A DNA stretch of 64,000 nt from Kushneria pakistanensis (GCF_014652795.1 NZ_BMZM01000002.1:1-64000), one strand, 5' to 3'; shown: positions 46,495-55,438, counted from the first letter of the stretch. Numbers and translations are program-made. Notes: generated from the sequence alone by a model not told the origin.

Positions 46495-47970
46495 TTACGT
46501 GCCGCAGAAGGTGCGAAATACGGCCTCATCCGGCGCGGCCGGCAATGTCCAGGCCTCGCGCCCGGGCTGCTCATCAAACGGGTGAGCGAGAATCTCGCGC
46601 AGCGTCTCGAACGGCGCAAAATCCCCCTCGGCGGCGGCACTCAGCGCCTGTTCAACCTGATGGTTGCGCGGAATATAGAGCGGGTTGACCGCGTGCATGC
46701 GACGCGCGATCTCATCACCGCTGGCCTGTTCACGTGCCAGACGTTCACGCCAGCGCGGCAGCCATTCGCGGATGCCGGCGTCCTGCTCAAACAGCGCCAG
46801 CAGTGCGGCATCACCGTCCTCACCGCGGGCACATTCACCCAGCTGGCGAAAGGTCAGGGTGAAGTCGGCGCGCCCGACGCGCATCGCTTCCTGCAGGGCC
46901 TCGATCAGGACCTGATCGCCGTCTTCCGGCTGGCTCAGACCCAGCTTGTCGCGCATGACCGCAAGCCAGGCAGCCGCGTAGGTCTCGGCAAAGCCCTGCA
47001 CCACCTCGGTGGCGCGCTCGATGGCGCGCTGCTCATCACTATCAAACAGCGGCAGCATCGCCTCGGCCAGGCGGGCCATGTTCCACTGCAAAATCACCGG
47101 CTGATTGACGTAGGCATAGCGGCCGTTGGTATCGATCGAGCTGAATACCGTACCCGGGTCATACCGCTCCATGAACGCGCAGGGGCCAAAGTCGATGGTC
47201 TCGCCGGAAATCGAGGTGTTGTCGGTGTTCATCACGCCGTGAATGAAACCTACCCCCATCCAGCGCGCCACCAGCTGTGCCTGACGCTGCTGAATCGCCT
47301 TTAAAAGATCCAGATAGCGATCCTGCTCGGGGGTGTCGAGCAGCTCGGGGTAGTGGCGCTCGATCACGTGATCGGCCAGGGTACGTACGGCCTCAACGTC
47401 ATGACGCGAGCCAAAGTACTGAAAGGTACCGACCCGGATATGGCTTGAGGCCACTCGCGTCAGTACCGCGCCGGGCTCGGGCATGCGCCGCATGACCCGC
47501 TCACCGGTGGTCACGGCCGCCAGCGCCCGCGTGGTGGGAATGCCCATCACATGCATGGCCTCGCTGAGCAGATACTCGCGCAGCACCGGCCCCAGCGGCG
47601 CTCGACCATCCCCCCCGCGGGAAAAGGGTGTACGGCCGGCGCCCTTGAGCTGAATATCACGCAGGCGTCCATCACGGTCGGTCACCTCTCCCAGCAGCAC
47701 CGCACGACCATCGCCAAGCCGCGGCGAGAAGCCACCGAACTGATGGCCGGCGTAGGCCTGAGCAATCGGCTCGGCGCCCTCGGGCACCTCGTTGCCGGAA
47801 AACCACTCGGTTGCCTCCTGCTCGTTGAAAGCCGAGAGATCAAAGCCAAGCGTTTCGGCAAGTTCCCGATTGAAGGCCACCAGCTCGGGCTTCTCGACGT
47901 GGACCGGCGTAAAGGGCTCAAAAAAACGATCTGGCAGACGTGCATAACGCAGGGTAAAGGTCGGAAACAT
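46495..47970 (-). CDS. selO: Protein adenylyltransferase SelO (YdiU)
   Basis: A 491-residue pseudokinase-fold enzyme that transfers AMP to protein Ser, Thr or Tyr. Family segments are AQAYAGHQFGGFSPRLGDGR near residue 88, LKGAGRTPFSRGGDGRA near residue 126, GVGFIHGVMNTDNTSISG near residue 245 and DFGPCAFME near residue 265. The C-terminus is FCGT: Cys lies third from the end, the place where some SelO proteins carry selenocysteine. This genome makes Sec, yet uses Cys here. Confidence 0.95.
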   Translation of the reverse strand: MFPTFTLRYARLPDRFFEPFTPVHVEKPELVAFNRELAETLGFDLSAFNEQEATEWFSGNEVPEGAEPIAQAYAGHQFGGFSPRLGDGRAVLLGEVTDRDGRLRDIQLKGAGRTPFSRGGDGRAPLGPVLREYLLSEAMHVMGIPTTRALAAVTTGERVMRRMPEPGAVLTRVASSHIRVGTFQYFGSRHDVEAVRTLADHVIERHYPELLDTPEQDRYLDLLKAIQQRQAQLVARWMGVGFIHGVMNTDNTSISGETIDFGPCAFMERYDPGTVFSSIDTNGRYAYVNQPVILQWNMARLAEAMLPLFDSDEQRAIERATEVVQGFAETYAAAWLAVMRDKLGLSQPEDGDQVLIEALQEAMRVGRADFTLTFRQLGECARGEDGDAALLALFEQDAGIREWLPRWRERLAREQASGDEIARRMHAVNPLYIPRNHQVEQALSAAAEGDFAPFETLREILAHPFDEQPGREAWTLPAAPDEAVFRTFCGT

Positions 47971-48049
47971 GGTGACTCCAGCGGCAGACGCCGCGTATAG
48001 ATGAAATGATCCGTCCGGATAAAAAAGGGTAGAACATCACCGACACAAA

Positions 48050-48079
48050 GGCCCGGCACACCTTGCGGTGACCGGGCCC
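48050..48079 (-). terminator. Probable terminator of the metal ABC transporter operon
   Basis: Inverted repeat AGGCCCGG/CCGGGCCT with an extended imperfect stem, followed on the minus strand by a short T run. It lies 25 bp after the binding-protein stop. Confidence 0.65.
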
Positions 48080-48104
48080 TGAACGAGACGTTAAAACGTC
48101 GAAA

Positions 48105-49094
48105 TCAGTCGTTTTTCTTCATGGCCGTTGCCATCTGATCGACGTTGAAGCGGAACATGTCGGCGTAGGTAGGTGCCGGCCCGTCGGCATCGGAGAGCGC
48201 TTCTACATAAAGCTCACCGCCGGGCTCGGCGCCTGAGGCATTGGCAATCTGCTCGACCAGTCGCGGATCGTTGGAGCTTTCAAAGAAGTAGCTGCCGATA
48301 TGCTCTTCCTTCATCTGGGTGATGAGACGGGCCACATCGCGGGCCGAGGCCTCGCTGTCGGTGGTCATGCCCAGCGGGGAGAGAAAGGTCACGCCATAGC
48401 GGTCGCCCAGGTAGCCGAAAGCGTCATGAGACGTCAGGATCTTGCGCTTTTCCTCGGGGATCGCATCGAACTGCTTTCTGGCGTAGTCATCCAGCGACGC
48501 GAGCTCCTGCTTGTAGGCATCGCCATTGGCCTGATATTCATCGGCACCGGCCGGGTCCGCCTTTGAAAGGGCCGTCACGATATTGTCGACCCATACCTCA
48601 ACGTTGACCGGGCTGTTCCAGACGTGCGGATCAGGCCCGTCATGATGGTGATGGTGGCCGCCGCCATGGGCGTGTGCTTCATCATGACCGTGGGCCTCAT
48701 CGTGGCCGTGCGCCTCGTCGTGGCCATGACCGTGCGTCTCTTCGCCCATCTCGCGGGTATGAATGTGTTCGGAGACCACCACCGGGCGGCCCTTGAACCC
48801 TGAGGCATCGATCAGTCGTCCCATCCAGCCTTCAAGTCCCAGCCCGCTCATGAACACCACGTCGGCATCGCGCACGCGACGCACGTCGCTGGGCGAGGGC
48901 TCGTAGGCGTGCGGATCGCCGTTGGTGCCAATCAGACTGGTCACCTCGACGCGATCACCCCCGACTTCACTGACCACATCAGCCAGTACGGTAAAGGAGG
49001 CCACGGCCTTGACTTCTGCTGCCTGCGCCACCGCCGCCGACAGCGGCGACAGTGCCAGCATTGCGGCCCCGGCCCACCAGACGCTGATCTTCAT
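48105..49094 (-). CDS. Zinc/manganese ABC transporter substrate-binding protein (ZnuA/AztC-like)
   Basis: A 329-residue periplasmic cluster A-I binding protein. The signal peptide ends AAVAQAAE. Expected metal ligands are His in GDPHAYEPSPSD near residue 61, His in DPHVWNSPVN near residue 156, His in TSHDAFGYLGDRYG near residue 222 and an acidic residue near FESSNDPRLV. Between the first two lies a His-rich loop (about 119-151) with three HGHDEA-like units and HHHHH, typical of zinc capture. It is the last gene of a three-gene import operon. Confidence 0.92.
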   Translation of the reverse strand: MKISVWWAGAAMLALSPLSAAVAQAAEVKAVASFTVLADVVSEVGGDRVEVTSLIGTNGDPHAYEPSPSDVRRVRDADVVFMSGLGLEGWMGRLIDASGFKGRPVVVSEHIHTREMGEETHGHGHDEAHGHDEAHGHDEAHAHGGGHHHHHDGPDPHVWNSPVNVEVWVDNIVTALSKADPAGADEYQANGDAYKQELASLDDYARKQFDAIPEEKRKILTSHDAFGYLGDRYGVTFLSPLGMTTDSEASARDVARLITQMKEEHIGSYFFESSNDPRLVEQIANASGAEPGGELYVEALSDADGPAPTYADMFRFNVDQMATAMKKND

Positions 49095-49127
49095 GCTTGC
49101 TCCCCGTTCAACAGTGAAACACCCGGC

Positions 49128-50009
49128 CTAACCGGCCAGGTGCGGACGTGACAGGCGCTGACGCACGATGCCCAGCCGCCCGAAAAGAAACGACAGCAGA
49201 TAGATACCGCTGGCCGAAAGCACGATGGTCGGGCCCGAGGCCACCCCGGTATGAAAGGAGATATTGAGCCCGATAACGCCGGCCAGAAAGGCCACCAGCA
49301 TGGCGCTGAACATCATGCCCGGCAGACTCACCGCCCAGAAACGCGCCGCCACCGCCGGCAGCATCATCAGGCCCACGGCCATCAGCGTGCCCAGCGACTG
49401 GAAGCCGGCGACCAGATTGAGCACCACCAGCAGCAAAAACAGCACGTGATAGAGATGCCCGCGCCCGCCGACCGCGCGTAGAAAGCCCGGATCAAAGCAC
49501 TCCATGACCAGCGGCCGATAGATCAGCGCCAGCAGCACCAGCGTCAGCGACGAGATGCCGGCGATCAGATAAAGCGCGTCCTGATCGATGGCGAGGATGG
49601 TGCCAAAGAGCACATGCAGCAGATCCACACTCGAGCCCTTGAGCGACACGATCAGGACACCTGCCGCCAGCGAAGTGAGATAGAAGCTGGCAAAGCTTGC
49701 GTCCTCGCGTACCGCTGTCGTGCGGCTGACCAGCCCGGACAGCAGCGCGACGGCCAGTCCCACGATCAGCCCGCCCAGCCCCATGGCCGGCAGCGACAGC
49801 CCCGCCACCAGAAAGCCGACCGCAGCACCGGGCAGTACGGCGTGACTCATGGCATCGCCCACCAGGCTCATGCGCCGCAGCATCAACAAAACCCCCACCG
49901 GCCCCGAGCCCAGCCCCAGCGCGATACAGGCCACCAGGGCCCGGCGCATGAAGCCAAAATCCACAAAGGGGGCAAGCGTTGCGTCATACACCGTCGTGAG
50001 AAGGCTCAT
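49128..50009 (-). CDS. Zinc/manganese ABC transporter permease
   Basis: A 293-residue permease of the ABC-3 family (ZnuB/MntB/AztB) with about eight transmembrane helices: RRMSLVGDAMSHAVLPGAAV near residue 45, LKGSSVDLLHVLFGTILA near residue 124 and NLVAGFQSLGTLMAVGLMML near residue 198. Its start overlaps the ATPase stop by 4 nt. It forms the membrane channel for the metal delivered by the binding protein. Confidence 0.93.
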   Translation of the reverse strand: MSLLTTVYDATLAPFVDFGFMRRALVACIALGLGSGPVGVLLMLRRMSLVGDAMSHAVLPGAAVGFLVAGLSLPAMGLGGLIVGLAVALLSGLVSRTTAVREDASFASFYLTSLAAGVLIVSLKGSSVDLLHVLFGTILAIDQDALYLIAGISSLTLVLLALIYRPLVMECFDPGFLRAVGGRGHLYHVLFLLLVVLNLVAGFQSLGTLMAVGLMMLPAVAARFWAVSLPGMMFSAMLVAFLAGVIGLNISFHTGVASGPTIVLSASGIYLLSFLFGRLGIVRQRLSRPHLAG

Positions 50010-50776
50010 GTTCGCGCCTCCTCATGCACGGCACAGGTATGGGCATCCTCGCGCCAGGACTCTTCCATCATGTTGGCCCGGCGCAGATTGTGCTCCTGCA
50101 GAACATCTTCCGTGGCGCCCCACGCAATGGCCTCGCGTGCCATCAACAGCGTCTGCGGGAAACACTGGCGCACCTGAGACATGTCATGCAGTACGGCAAT
50201 CACGGTACGGCCATGCTCGTGCCAGTGACGGATCAGCGCCAGCAGATCCCGGGTCGTGCGCTCATCAATGGCATTGAAGGGCTCATCGAGCAAAATGACC
50301 GGCGCGTCCTGCAGCAAAAGCCGCGCAAACAGCACGCGCTGGAATTGCCCGGAGGAGAGCTCGCTGATGCGACGCTGCTCGAAACCGCCAAGCCCCACCT
50401 TGTCGAGGGCATCCAGCGCCCGAGCCACATCCTGGCGCTTCATGCCGCCAAAAACGCCCAGACGATGCCAGTCGCCCATGGCCACGGTATCGAAAACACT
50501 CAGGGGGAAGCTGCGATCGACCTCGGCGGCCTGGGGCAGATAGCCGTAGCGACTGGCCGACATGCCGGCCCGATCGATTCGGCCTTCCGAAGCGGCCATG
50601 GTGCCGGTCAGCGCCTTGATCAGGGTGGACTTGCCGGCGCCATTGGGGCCGATGATGGCCGTCAGACTGCCGGCTTCGAAACTGCCGGTCACATGGTGGA
50701 CGGCAGGATGGCGCTGGTAGGTAATGGTCAGGTTTTCAAGGTGAATCGGCGCACCCTTTGGGTCAGGACAGCTCAT
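50006..50776 (-). CDS. Zinc/manganese ABC transporter ATP-binding protein
   Basis: A 256-residue ATPase with Walker A IGPNGAGKST near residue 42, Q-loop YLPQAAE, signature LSSGQFQRVLFARLLL near residue 141, Walker B VILLDEPFNAID near residue 163 and switch His in VLHDMSQ. ATG 50776 is chosen; it overlaps the stop of a small upstream frame (ATGA). It is the first main gene of the operon, whose upstream region has a Zur-like sequence. Confidence 0.92.
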   Translation of the reverse strand: MSCPDPKGAPIHLENLTITYQRHPAVHHVTGSFEAGSLTAIIGPNGAGKSTLIKALTGTMAASEGRIDRAGMSASRYGYLPQAAEVDRSFPLSVFDTVAMGDWHRLGVFGGMKRQDVARALDALDKVGLGGFEQRRISELSSGQFQRVLFARLLLQDAPVILLDEPFNAIDERTTRDLLALIRHWHEHGRTVIAVLHDMSQVRQCFPQTLLMAREAIAWGATEDVLQEHNLRRANMMEESWREDAHTCAVHEEART

Positions 50777-50931
50777 GGGACGGCCACCGCCCAGTGCACC
50801 ATGCTCCAGAGTCCCACCAGCCCCACGACCGCCAGCAGCAGCCGCCAACCGACCGAGGAGGCCAGTATGGAGCGCCTGCAGCGGGTCATGACATTATCGC
50901 GCGAGCGCTCGGCGCCCGACGAATCATCCAT
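50773..50931 (-). CDS. Possible small membrane protein coupled to the metal importer
   Basis: A 52-residue frame with one transmembrane segment (VGWRLLLAVVGLVGLWSMVH) near its C-terminus. The stop overlaps the ATPase start by 4 nt, the same coupling seen elsewhere in this operon, which is the main reason to list it. No good ribosome site is visible at 50931, and no family is recognised. It may be a leader peptide or no gene at all. Confidence 0.4.
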   Translation of the reverse strand: MDDSSGAERSRDNVMTRCRRSILASSVGWRLLLAVVGLVGLWSMVHWAVAVP

Positions 50932-51002
50932 AGAAGAAAAATGACGAGACACGACGTGATTCCATGACGGCACGATGCCGAGCGGACAAGCACTCGGCAC
51001 CA

Positions 51003-51024
51003 AAAATGTTATAAAGTATCATCA
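51003..51024 (-). promoter_or_regulatory. Candidate Zur-binding site upstream of the metal importer
   Basis: AAAATGTTATAAAGTATCAT resembles gammaproteobacterial Zur boxes (GAAATGTTATANNATAACA-like), with an imperfect dyad. It lies about 75 bp upstream of the small frame and 230 bp from the ATPase start. Zinc repression of the operon would fit. Confidence 0.45.
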
Positions 51025-51082
51025 CACGAGAGACACGGTTGTGCAATCGCCCGGCGTCATGTCGAGGCATCACACCGGATGA

Positions 51083-51370
51083 TCAATCCTCGATGCGTGC
51101 CAGCAGGCGCTGACCACGACGCGAGCGGCGGGTACGCCGCATGCCGGCCGAGGCGATCTTCCAACCCACGATTCTGGCCGCCCCCACGGCCATGCCACTG
51201 GCAGCGCCCCACAGGATGGCCTGACGCCAATCGATATCATCACGATCGGGATTGACGGGCGGCTCGAAGACCCCGTAGCGAAAGGTCTGCTTCATGGTCT
51301 GACGCACCAGTATGCCGGCAGCGCCTGCTGTGGCGGTACCCACGATGGTCCAGAGCGTATGTGACTTCAT
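51083..51370 (-). CDS. DUF4235-like small membrane protein
   Basis: A 95-residue protein with two predicted transmembrane segments: LWTIVGTATAGAAGILVRQT near residue 6 and AILWGAASGMAVGAARIVGW near residue 51. A basic C-terminus (RRTRRSRRGQRLL) follows. The layout fits the DUF4235 family, whose role I do not know. AAGGAGATTGCC precedes the ATG. It is monocistronic between the Zur-like site and the divergent esterase gene. Confidence 0.7.
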   Translation of the reverse strand: MKSHTLWTIVGTATAGAAGILVRQTMKQTFRYGVFEPPVNPDRDDIDWRQAILWGAASGMAVGAARIVGWKIASAGMRRTRRSRRGQRLLARIED

Positions 51371-51573
51371 GGCAATCTCCTTCTAAAGACAACGAACCGG
51401 CCGAACGACCGTCCCTGCGATGCTCGAAAGGCATCATGTTGTTGCAAGCCTGGTCGATGCACCCCTTCCCCACCAGCTCGCTTCATGGCACAGGGATCAA
51501 TTATCCCCATGGACAGCACGCAGGTAGTCCCGCACCATCCAATGATCCTCATCAAGGAAGTACAGGACACCCC

Positions 51574-52236
51574 ATGACCGAACAGCCCCCCGTCATCGTC
51601 GAGCCCGAACACACGCCTGCCACCGCCGTGGTCATCATCCTGCACGGCCTGGGCGCCAGCGCCCATGACTTCGACCCGCTCCTGCCGGCGCTGTCACTGC
51701 CCAAGGATCTGGCGGTGCGCTTTGTGTCGCCCCAGGCGCCCATGCTGCCGATCACCGTCAACAACGGCATGACCATGCCGGCCTGGTATGACATCACCAG
51801 CATGACGCTTAATCGCGAGATCGATGAAACCCAGCTGCGAGAGTCGGCAAAACGCATCCATCGTCTCATCGATGAGCAGATTGCCAGCGGCATCGACAGT
51901 CGCCGCATCGTGCTGGCCGGCTTCTCCCAGGGCGGCGCGGTCGCCTATGAAGCGGCCCTGACCTACCCTGAGCCGCTCGCCGGGGTACTGGCCATGTCGA
52001 CCTACTTTGCCACGGCTGACAGCATCAAGGTTGATGCGGCCAATCGCGACACGCCGATCGAGATCCACCACGGCACCCAGGACCCGATCGTGGATGAGAC
52101 ACTCGGGCGCCGCGCGTCCGAACGTCTGAGCGATATGGGGTATGACGTGGAATACCGCACCTGGCCGATGGCTCATACCATCAGCGCCGATCAGGTACCG
52201 GCCATTCGTCGGTGGCTGCTTGCACGGCTGACCTGA
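51574..52236 (+). CDS. Phospholipase/carboxylesterase family hydrolase
   Basis: A 220-residue alpha/beta hydrolase close to bacterial carboxylesterase/acyl-protein thioesterases. The oxyanion motif is ILHGLGASAHDF near residue 24. The nucleophile elbow is AGFSQGGAVAYE near residue 115 (Ser), the Asp lies in HHGTQDPIVDE near residue 170 and the His in WPMAHTISADQ near residue 201, so the full triad is present. ATG 51574 is preferred over an in-frame start at 51361. A diverged paralogue follows at 52455. Confidence 0.92.
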   Translation: MTEQPPVIVEPEHTPATAVVIILHGLGASAHDFDPLLPALSLPKDLAVRFVSPQAPMLPITVNNGMTMPAWYDITSMTLNREIDETQLRESAKRIHRLIDEQIASGIDSRRIVLAGFSQGGAVAYEAALTYPEPLAGVLAMSTYFATADSIKVDAANRDTPIEIHHGTQDPIVDETLGRRASERLSDMGYDVEYRTWPMAHTISADQVPAIRRWLLARLT

Positions 52237-52454
52237 ACAGGGGCCACCCGGCACGTGCTCATGAGCGCACTCAGCCCTGGCCGGCAAAAAGGCGGCTAGG
52301 GATGTTCATGCCCGGCATCAGAAAAGCCATGCCTGCCATGCCGGGGCGCCTAAACACGGCGCCGGCGAGGCTGATCGCCTTTTACGGCACGGAAAGGAGA
52401 ACCTGCCAGCGGCATCCTAAGGGCATCGCTTTCATCGTCTCTCAAGGTGTCGAC

Positions 52455-53135
52455 ATGTCCTTTGCCCAGTCATCGATTATCGAACCCGCCAATGGCCGTC
52501 CGGCGGACGCCTGCGTTATCTTCCTGCACGGTCAGGGCGGCAGCGGTTATGACTTTGAGCCGCTGTTTCACGCCCTGAGCCTGCCGGCCAGCAGCGCCGT
52601 GCGTTTCATGCTGCCCGGTGCGCCGATGCGCCAGCTGGAATGCCGCCAGGGCGAGCGCGCCAGCGCCTGGTATGACGCTGCTCCCGGCGAGGTTGCCAGC
52701 GGTCATGCCCAGCAGCAGATGGTGGACGCAGTGCGTCAGGTTGAAATGCGCATCGACAGCGCACTGGCCGATGGCATCGACGCCAGTCGTATCATTCTGG
52801 GCGGTTTCGGCCAGGGCGCGGATATCGCCGCCCATACTGCGCTGGGCTATCGCAAGGGGCTGGGCGGGCTGATGCTGCTGTCCACCGCACTGGGCACGAT
52901 GCCCTCGAACACCCATGACGCCAACCGTCACCTGTTGATCACCATGCATCACGGTCGCCAGGACCCGGTCGTCGGTGAAGCTGCCGCCCGCCAGCGTGCC
53001 GACCAGTTCACCCGCATGGGCTACAGCGTGGATTATCATGCCCATACCATGGGCAACGAGTTCTGCGCTGATGAGCTTTCCCAGCTGCGCGCCTGGCTGG
53101 TCACCCGCCTGATTCGTACTCGTCTGGTCGCCTGA
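52455..53135 (+). CDS. Carboxylesterase-like paralogue lacking the Ser nucleophile
   Basis: A 226-residue paralogue of the preceding esterase, collinear along its length: IFLHGQGGSGYDFEPLFHAL near residue 24 and the Asp (HHGRQDPVVGE) and His (HAHTMGNEF) of the triad are kept. The nucleophile elbow reads GGFGQGADIAAH where the neighbour reads AGFSQGGAVAYE, so Ser is Gly. It is probably not a serine hydrolase; it may bind ligand or act with the neighbour. ATG 52455 lies 218 bp after the first gene. The frame is intact and not visibly decaying. Confidence 0.85.
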   Translation: MSFAQSSIIEPANGRPADACVIFLHGQGGSGYDFEPLFHALSLPASSAVRFMLPGAPMRQLECRQGERASAWYDAAPGEVASGHAQQQMVDAVRQVEMRIDSALADGIDASRIILGGFGQGADIAAHTALGYRKGLGGLMLLSTALGTMPSNTHDANRHLLITMHHGRQDPVVGEAAARQRADQFTRMGYSVDYHAHTMGNEFCADELSQLRAWLVTRLIRTRLVA

Positions 53136-53235
53136 TTCGGCCCGTCTGCTTAACGGATTTGATAGCGTCTGACCCCACAGCGCCGCCTTCGGGCGGCGCT
53201 GTCGTGGGTGGCGATGTTCACTGTCACCAGAGACG

Positions 53236-54708
53236 TCATCCTCGTCCCTGCCGGGCGGCAATCTGCATGAACTGCCCGGCGTGACGAGGCGGCAGGGTGA
53301 CCAGGCTTGCTGCGATATACAAAAGCGTCGCCACTGGCAGCCCCCAGAGGCCCGCCGGCATTCCCAGCGGCTTGATGCCGGTCACAAAGCTTGCCAGTAC
53401 CAGTGCTCCTGCTCCCAGGATACTGACCAGCACACCGGCTGCCGTGCCCCGGCTCCAGAAAAATGCCCCCACGATGGCGGGGACGGCCACTACCAGCCCG
53501 CTGGATGAGGCCACCGACAGCACCGCAATCAGATCCAGCCGCAACTCGGCAAAGCCCAGTGCGATCAGCGCGATAAGGGGCATGACCCATTTACCCAGCC
53601 GCAGCTGAGCCTGCTCACCGGCCTCTTTCCCGGCCCCTCCCGTCGAAGGCACGCGAAGATCGCGCGCGATCATCGAGGCCAGCGTCAGCATGATGGAATC
53701 AATCGTCGATACCGCCGCGGCCAGAATACCCACCATCACGATCACCCCCAGCACCGGCGGCACATGGGTTGATGCCAGAAGCGTCGGCGTGGCGAGATCA
53801 GGGCTTGCAAGGTCGGGAAAGGCCACCAGCGCCGAAAAGCCCCACAGCACCGACACCAGCGTGTAGATAAAGCCGAATACCAGAAATCCCAGCAGCATGC
53901 GTCGCATCGCGGAGAGATCCTTCGGCATGAAAAGACGCTGGCTGACCTGCGGATTGGAGAGGCTGAAAAAGAACCAGGGCAGGGTCAGCCCCAGGAAGTT
54001 GACCAGGTTGAACACCCCATTACCCGGCACCACCAGCGACTGCGGGTGTTCCAGCGCCAGCCGCTCAAAGAGCGCACCAAACCCGCCCAGCGCCTGCACG
54101 ACCAGCAGTGCCACCGTTGTTGACGCCACAATCATGAACAGCGCCTGCAGCGAATCGGTCCAGGCCACCGAGCGCATGCCCGCTACTCGGGAAAAGACAA
54201 TGGCCAGTACCGTAGCCACCACCACGCCGGTGATAAACGACACTGCCCCACCACTCATGCCGGAGAGCAGATAGCCGACGCCTGCCAGTTGCACCGCCGC
54301 ATAGGGAATCAGAAACAGACAGCTGGTCAGCGTCACCGCCACCGCCACGCCGCGATGTTCATAACGGTGCCCGAGCATCTCGCCGGGCGTGACGAAACCG
54401 AAATGGCGCCCGACCGCCCAGAAACGCGGCCCGAAGATGGCCACCAGCGACACACCGGCAAAATACAGGATCTCGAAACCAAAGGCGCCCACCCCGCCGG
54501 CATAGGTCAGCCCGGCCAGCCCCACCATCATGAAGGCACTATAGGTGGTCGCGCTGTAGCTCAGCGCCGACACCACGCCACCCATCTGCCGACTGCCCAG
54601 AAAGTAGTCCGCCATGCTGGCACGCTGCCCCGTGCGCGAACACCAGGCCACCATCAGTGAGACCACCAGATAAAGCGCCACGGCACTCCAGATCAGCGAC
54701 TCACTCAT
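53236..54708 (-). CDS. Sodium:solute symporter (SSS family)
   Basis: A 490-residue protein with about 13 transmembrane helices. It has the SSS marks SMADYFLGSRQMGGVVSALS near residue 29, ATTYSAFMMVGLAGLTYAGG near residue 50 and VSFITGVVVATVLAIVFSRV, plus LAAAVSTIDSIMLTLASMIA near residue 345. It takes up an organic solute with Na+; the substrate is unknown (pantothenate, proline or a carboxylate are family options). ATG 54708 overlaps the end of a small membrane-protein gene by 8 nt. Confidence 0.92.
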   Translation of the reverse strand: MSESLIWSAVALYLVVSLMVAWCSRTGQRASMADYFLGSRQMGGVVSALSYSATTYSAFMMVGLAGLTYAGGVGAFGFEILYFAGVSLVAIFGPRFWAVGRHFGFVTPGEMLGHRYEHRGVAVAVTLTSCLFLIPYAAVQLAGVGYLLSGMSGGAVSFITGVVVATVLAIVFSRVAGMRSVAWTDSLQALFMIVASTTVALLVVQALGGFGALFERLALEHPQSLVVPGNGVFNLVNFLGLTLPWFFFSLSNPQVSQRLFMPKDLSAMRRMLLGFLVFGFIYTLVSVLWGFSALVAFPDLASPDLATPTLLASTHVPPVLGVIVMVGILAAAVSTIDSIMLTLASMIARDLRVPSTGGAGKEAGEQAQLRLGKWVMPLIALIALGFAELRLDLIAVLSVASSSGLVVAVPAIVGAFFWSRGTAAGVLVSILGAGALVLASFVTGIKPLGMPAGLWGLPVATLLYIAASLVTLPPRHAGQFMQIAARQGRG

Positions 54709-54904
54709 GCCTGTCACCCTCCTTGGATGCACGCGCAAAATGGCGCGTGGCCAGCGCATTGAGCACGATGACCAAAAGCCCCAGCACGCTCCAGAGCAGA
54801 AAGCTGCCATACCAGGCCTGCACCCGGGAAAGCAACGTAAAGGGCACCACAATGCCCGGAATTACCAATAACCCTATTACGCCCACCCAGCGCCCCGTGG
54901 TCAT
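54701..54904 (-). CDS. Small membrane partner of the symporter (DUF3311-like)
   Basis: A 67-residue protein with two transmembrane helices: WVGVIGLLVIPGIVVPFTLL and GSFLLWSVLGLLVIVLNALA. Small two-helix proteins of this kind (DUF3311 or YhdT-like) often precede SSS symporters and are thought to be accessory subunits. Its stop overlaps the symporter start by 8 nt, so the two are translated together. Confidence 0.75.
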   Translation of the reverse strand: MTTGRWVGVIGLLVIPGIVVPFTLLSRVQAWYGSFLLWSVLGLLVIVLNALATRHFARASKEGDRHE

Positions 54905-54989
54905 CGCGCCCTCCGCCTGTCCGTGATATCAGGCGCGCAGCATAGCGCGACGCAGTTATGCTCGAAATAAGCAAAAAGCGTAAGAGGCG

Positions 54990-55013
54990 AAAAAACCGGG
55001 CCTACAGGCCCGG
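54990..55013 (-). terminator. Terminator after the zinc-finger gene
   Basis: Stem CCGGGCC/GGCCCGG with a TACA loop. Six T residues follow on the minus strand, 20 bp after the stop at 55034. Confidence 0.85.
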
Positions 55014-55033
55014 CGTTTGAAGACTCTATCCTG

Positions 55034-55303
55034 TCAGCGCAGCTGACTGTCCTTGCTGCCACGTCGGTTGAAACCCGCACTGCGGCTTGTATGGCGGTCT
55101 TCCTCGGCCTGACAGTCCACGCACAGGCGAACCCCGGGCACCAGTTCGCGCCGACGTTCGGGGATGGGTGCCTCGCAGGCTTCACAGAATTCCAGGCTTT
55201 CGCCGTGATGGACCAGCCGACTGCGCGCCCGCGCCACACCCTCTTCCACGGTATCGTCGATCTGATCCTGTACCGCGCCATCTCTTGTCCAGCCACCGGC
55301 CAT
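55034..55303 (-). CDS. DksA/TraR-type zinc-finger protein (YbiI-like)
   Basis: An 89-residue protein, the length of E. coli YbiI (88). The zinc finger is FCEACEAPIPERRRELVPGV followed by RLCVDCQ (CxxC-x17-CxxC) near residues 38-62. The N-terminal helix has DQIDDTVEEGVARARSRL. ATG 55303 (MAGGWTRDG) follows GGGAGAG. Family members resemble DksA but lack its long coiled coil. Their role is unclear. Confidence 0.88.
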   Translation of the reverse strand: MAGGWTRDGAVQDQIDDTVEEGVARARSRLVHHGESLEFCEACEAPIPERRRELVPGVRLCVDCQAEEDRHTSRSAGFNRRGSKDSQLR

Positions 55304-55335
55304 GATGCTCTCCCCTAACGCTGAAAAACCGAGCA

Positions 55336-55434
55336 TTAAAGACTCTGCCACGCCCGCGCCAGCCAGCCACCGGCACGGGCGATCTCCTTTTCATGACTTC
55401 CAGCATAGCCCAGTACCAGCCCGGCCTGCTGCGT
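55336..55434 (-). pseudogene. C-terminal remnant of a MocR-type (GntR/aminotransferase) regulator
   Basis: The minus strand reads AGLVLGYAGSHEKEIARAGG then WLARAWQSL and a stop at 55336. This matches the closing segment of MocR regulators (LVLGYA...EI...LARAW). No start, HTH or aminotransferase core is present; the sequence upstream is the tail of another gene in the opposite direction. Confidence 0.72.
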
Positions 55435-55438
55435 CTGG

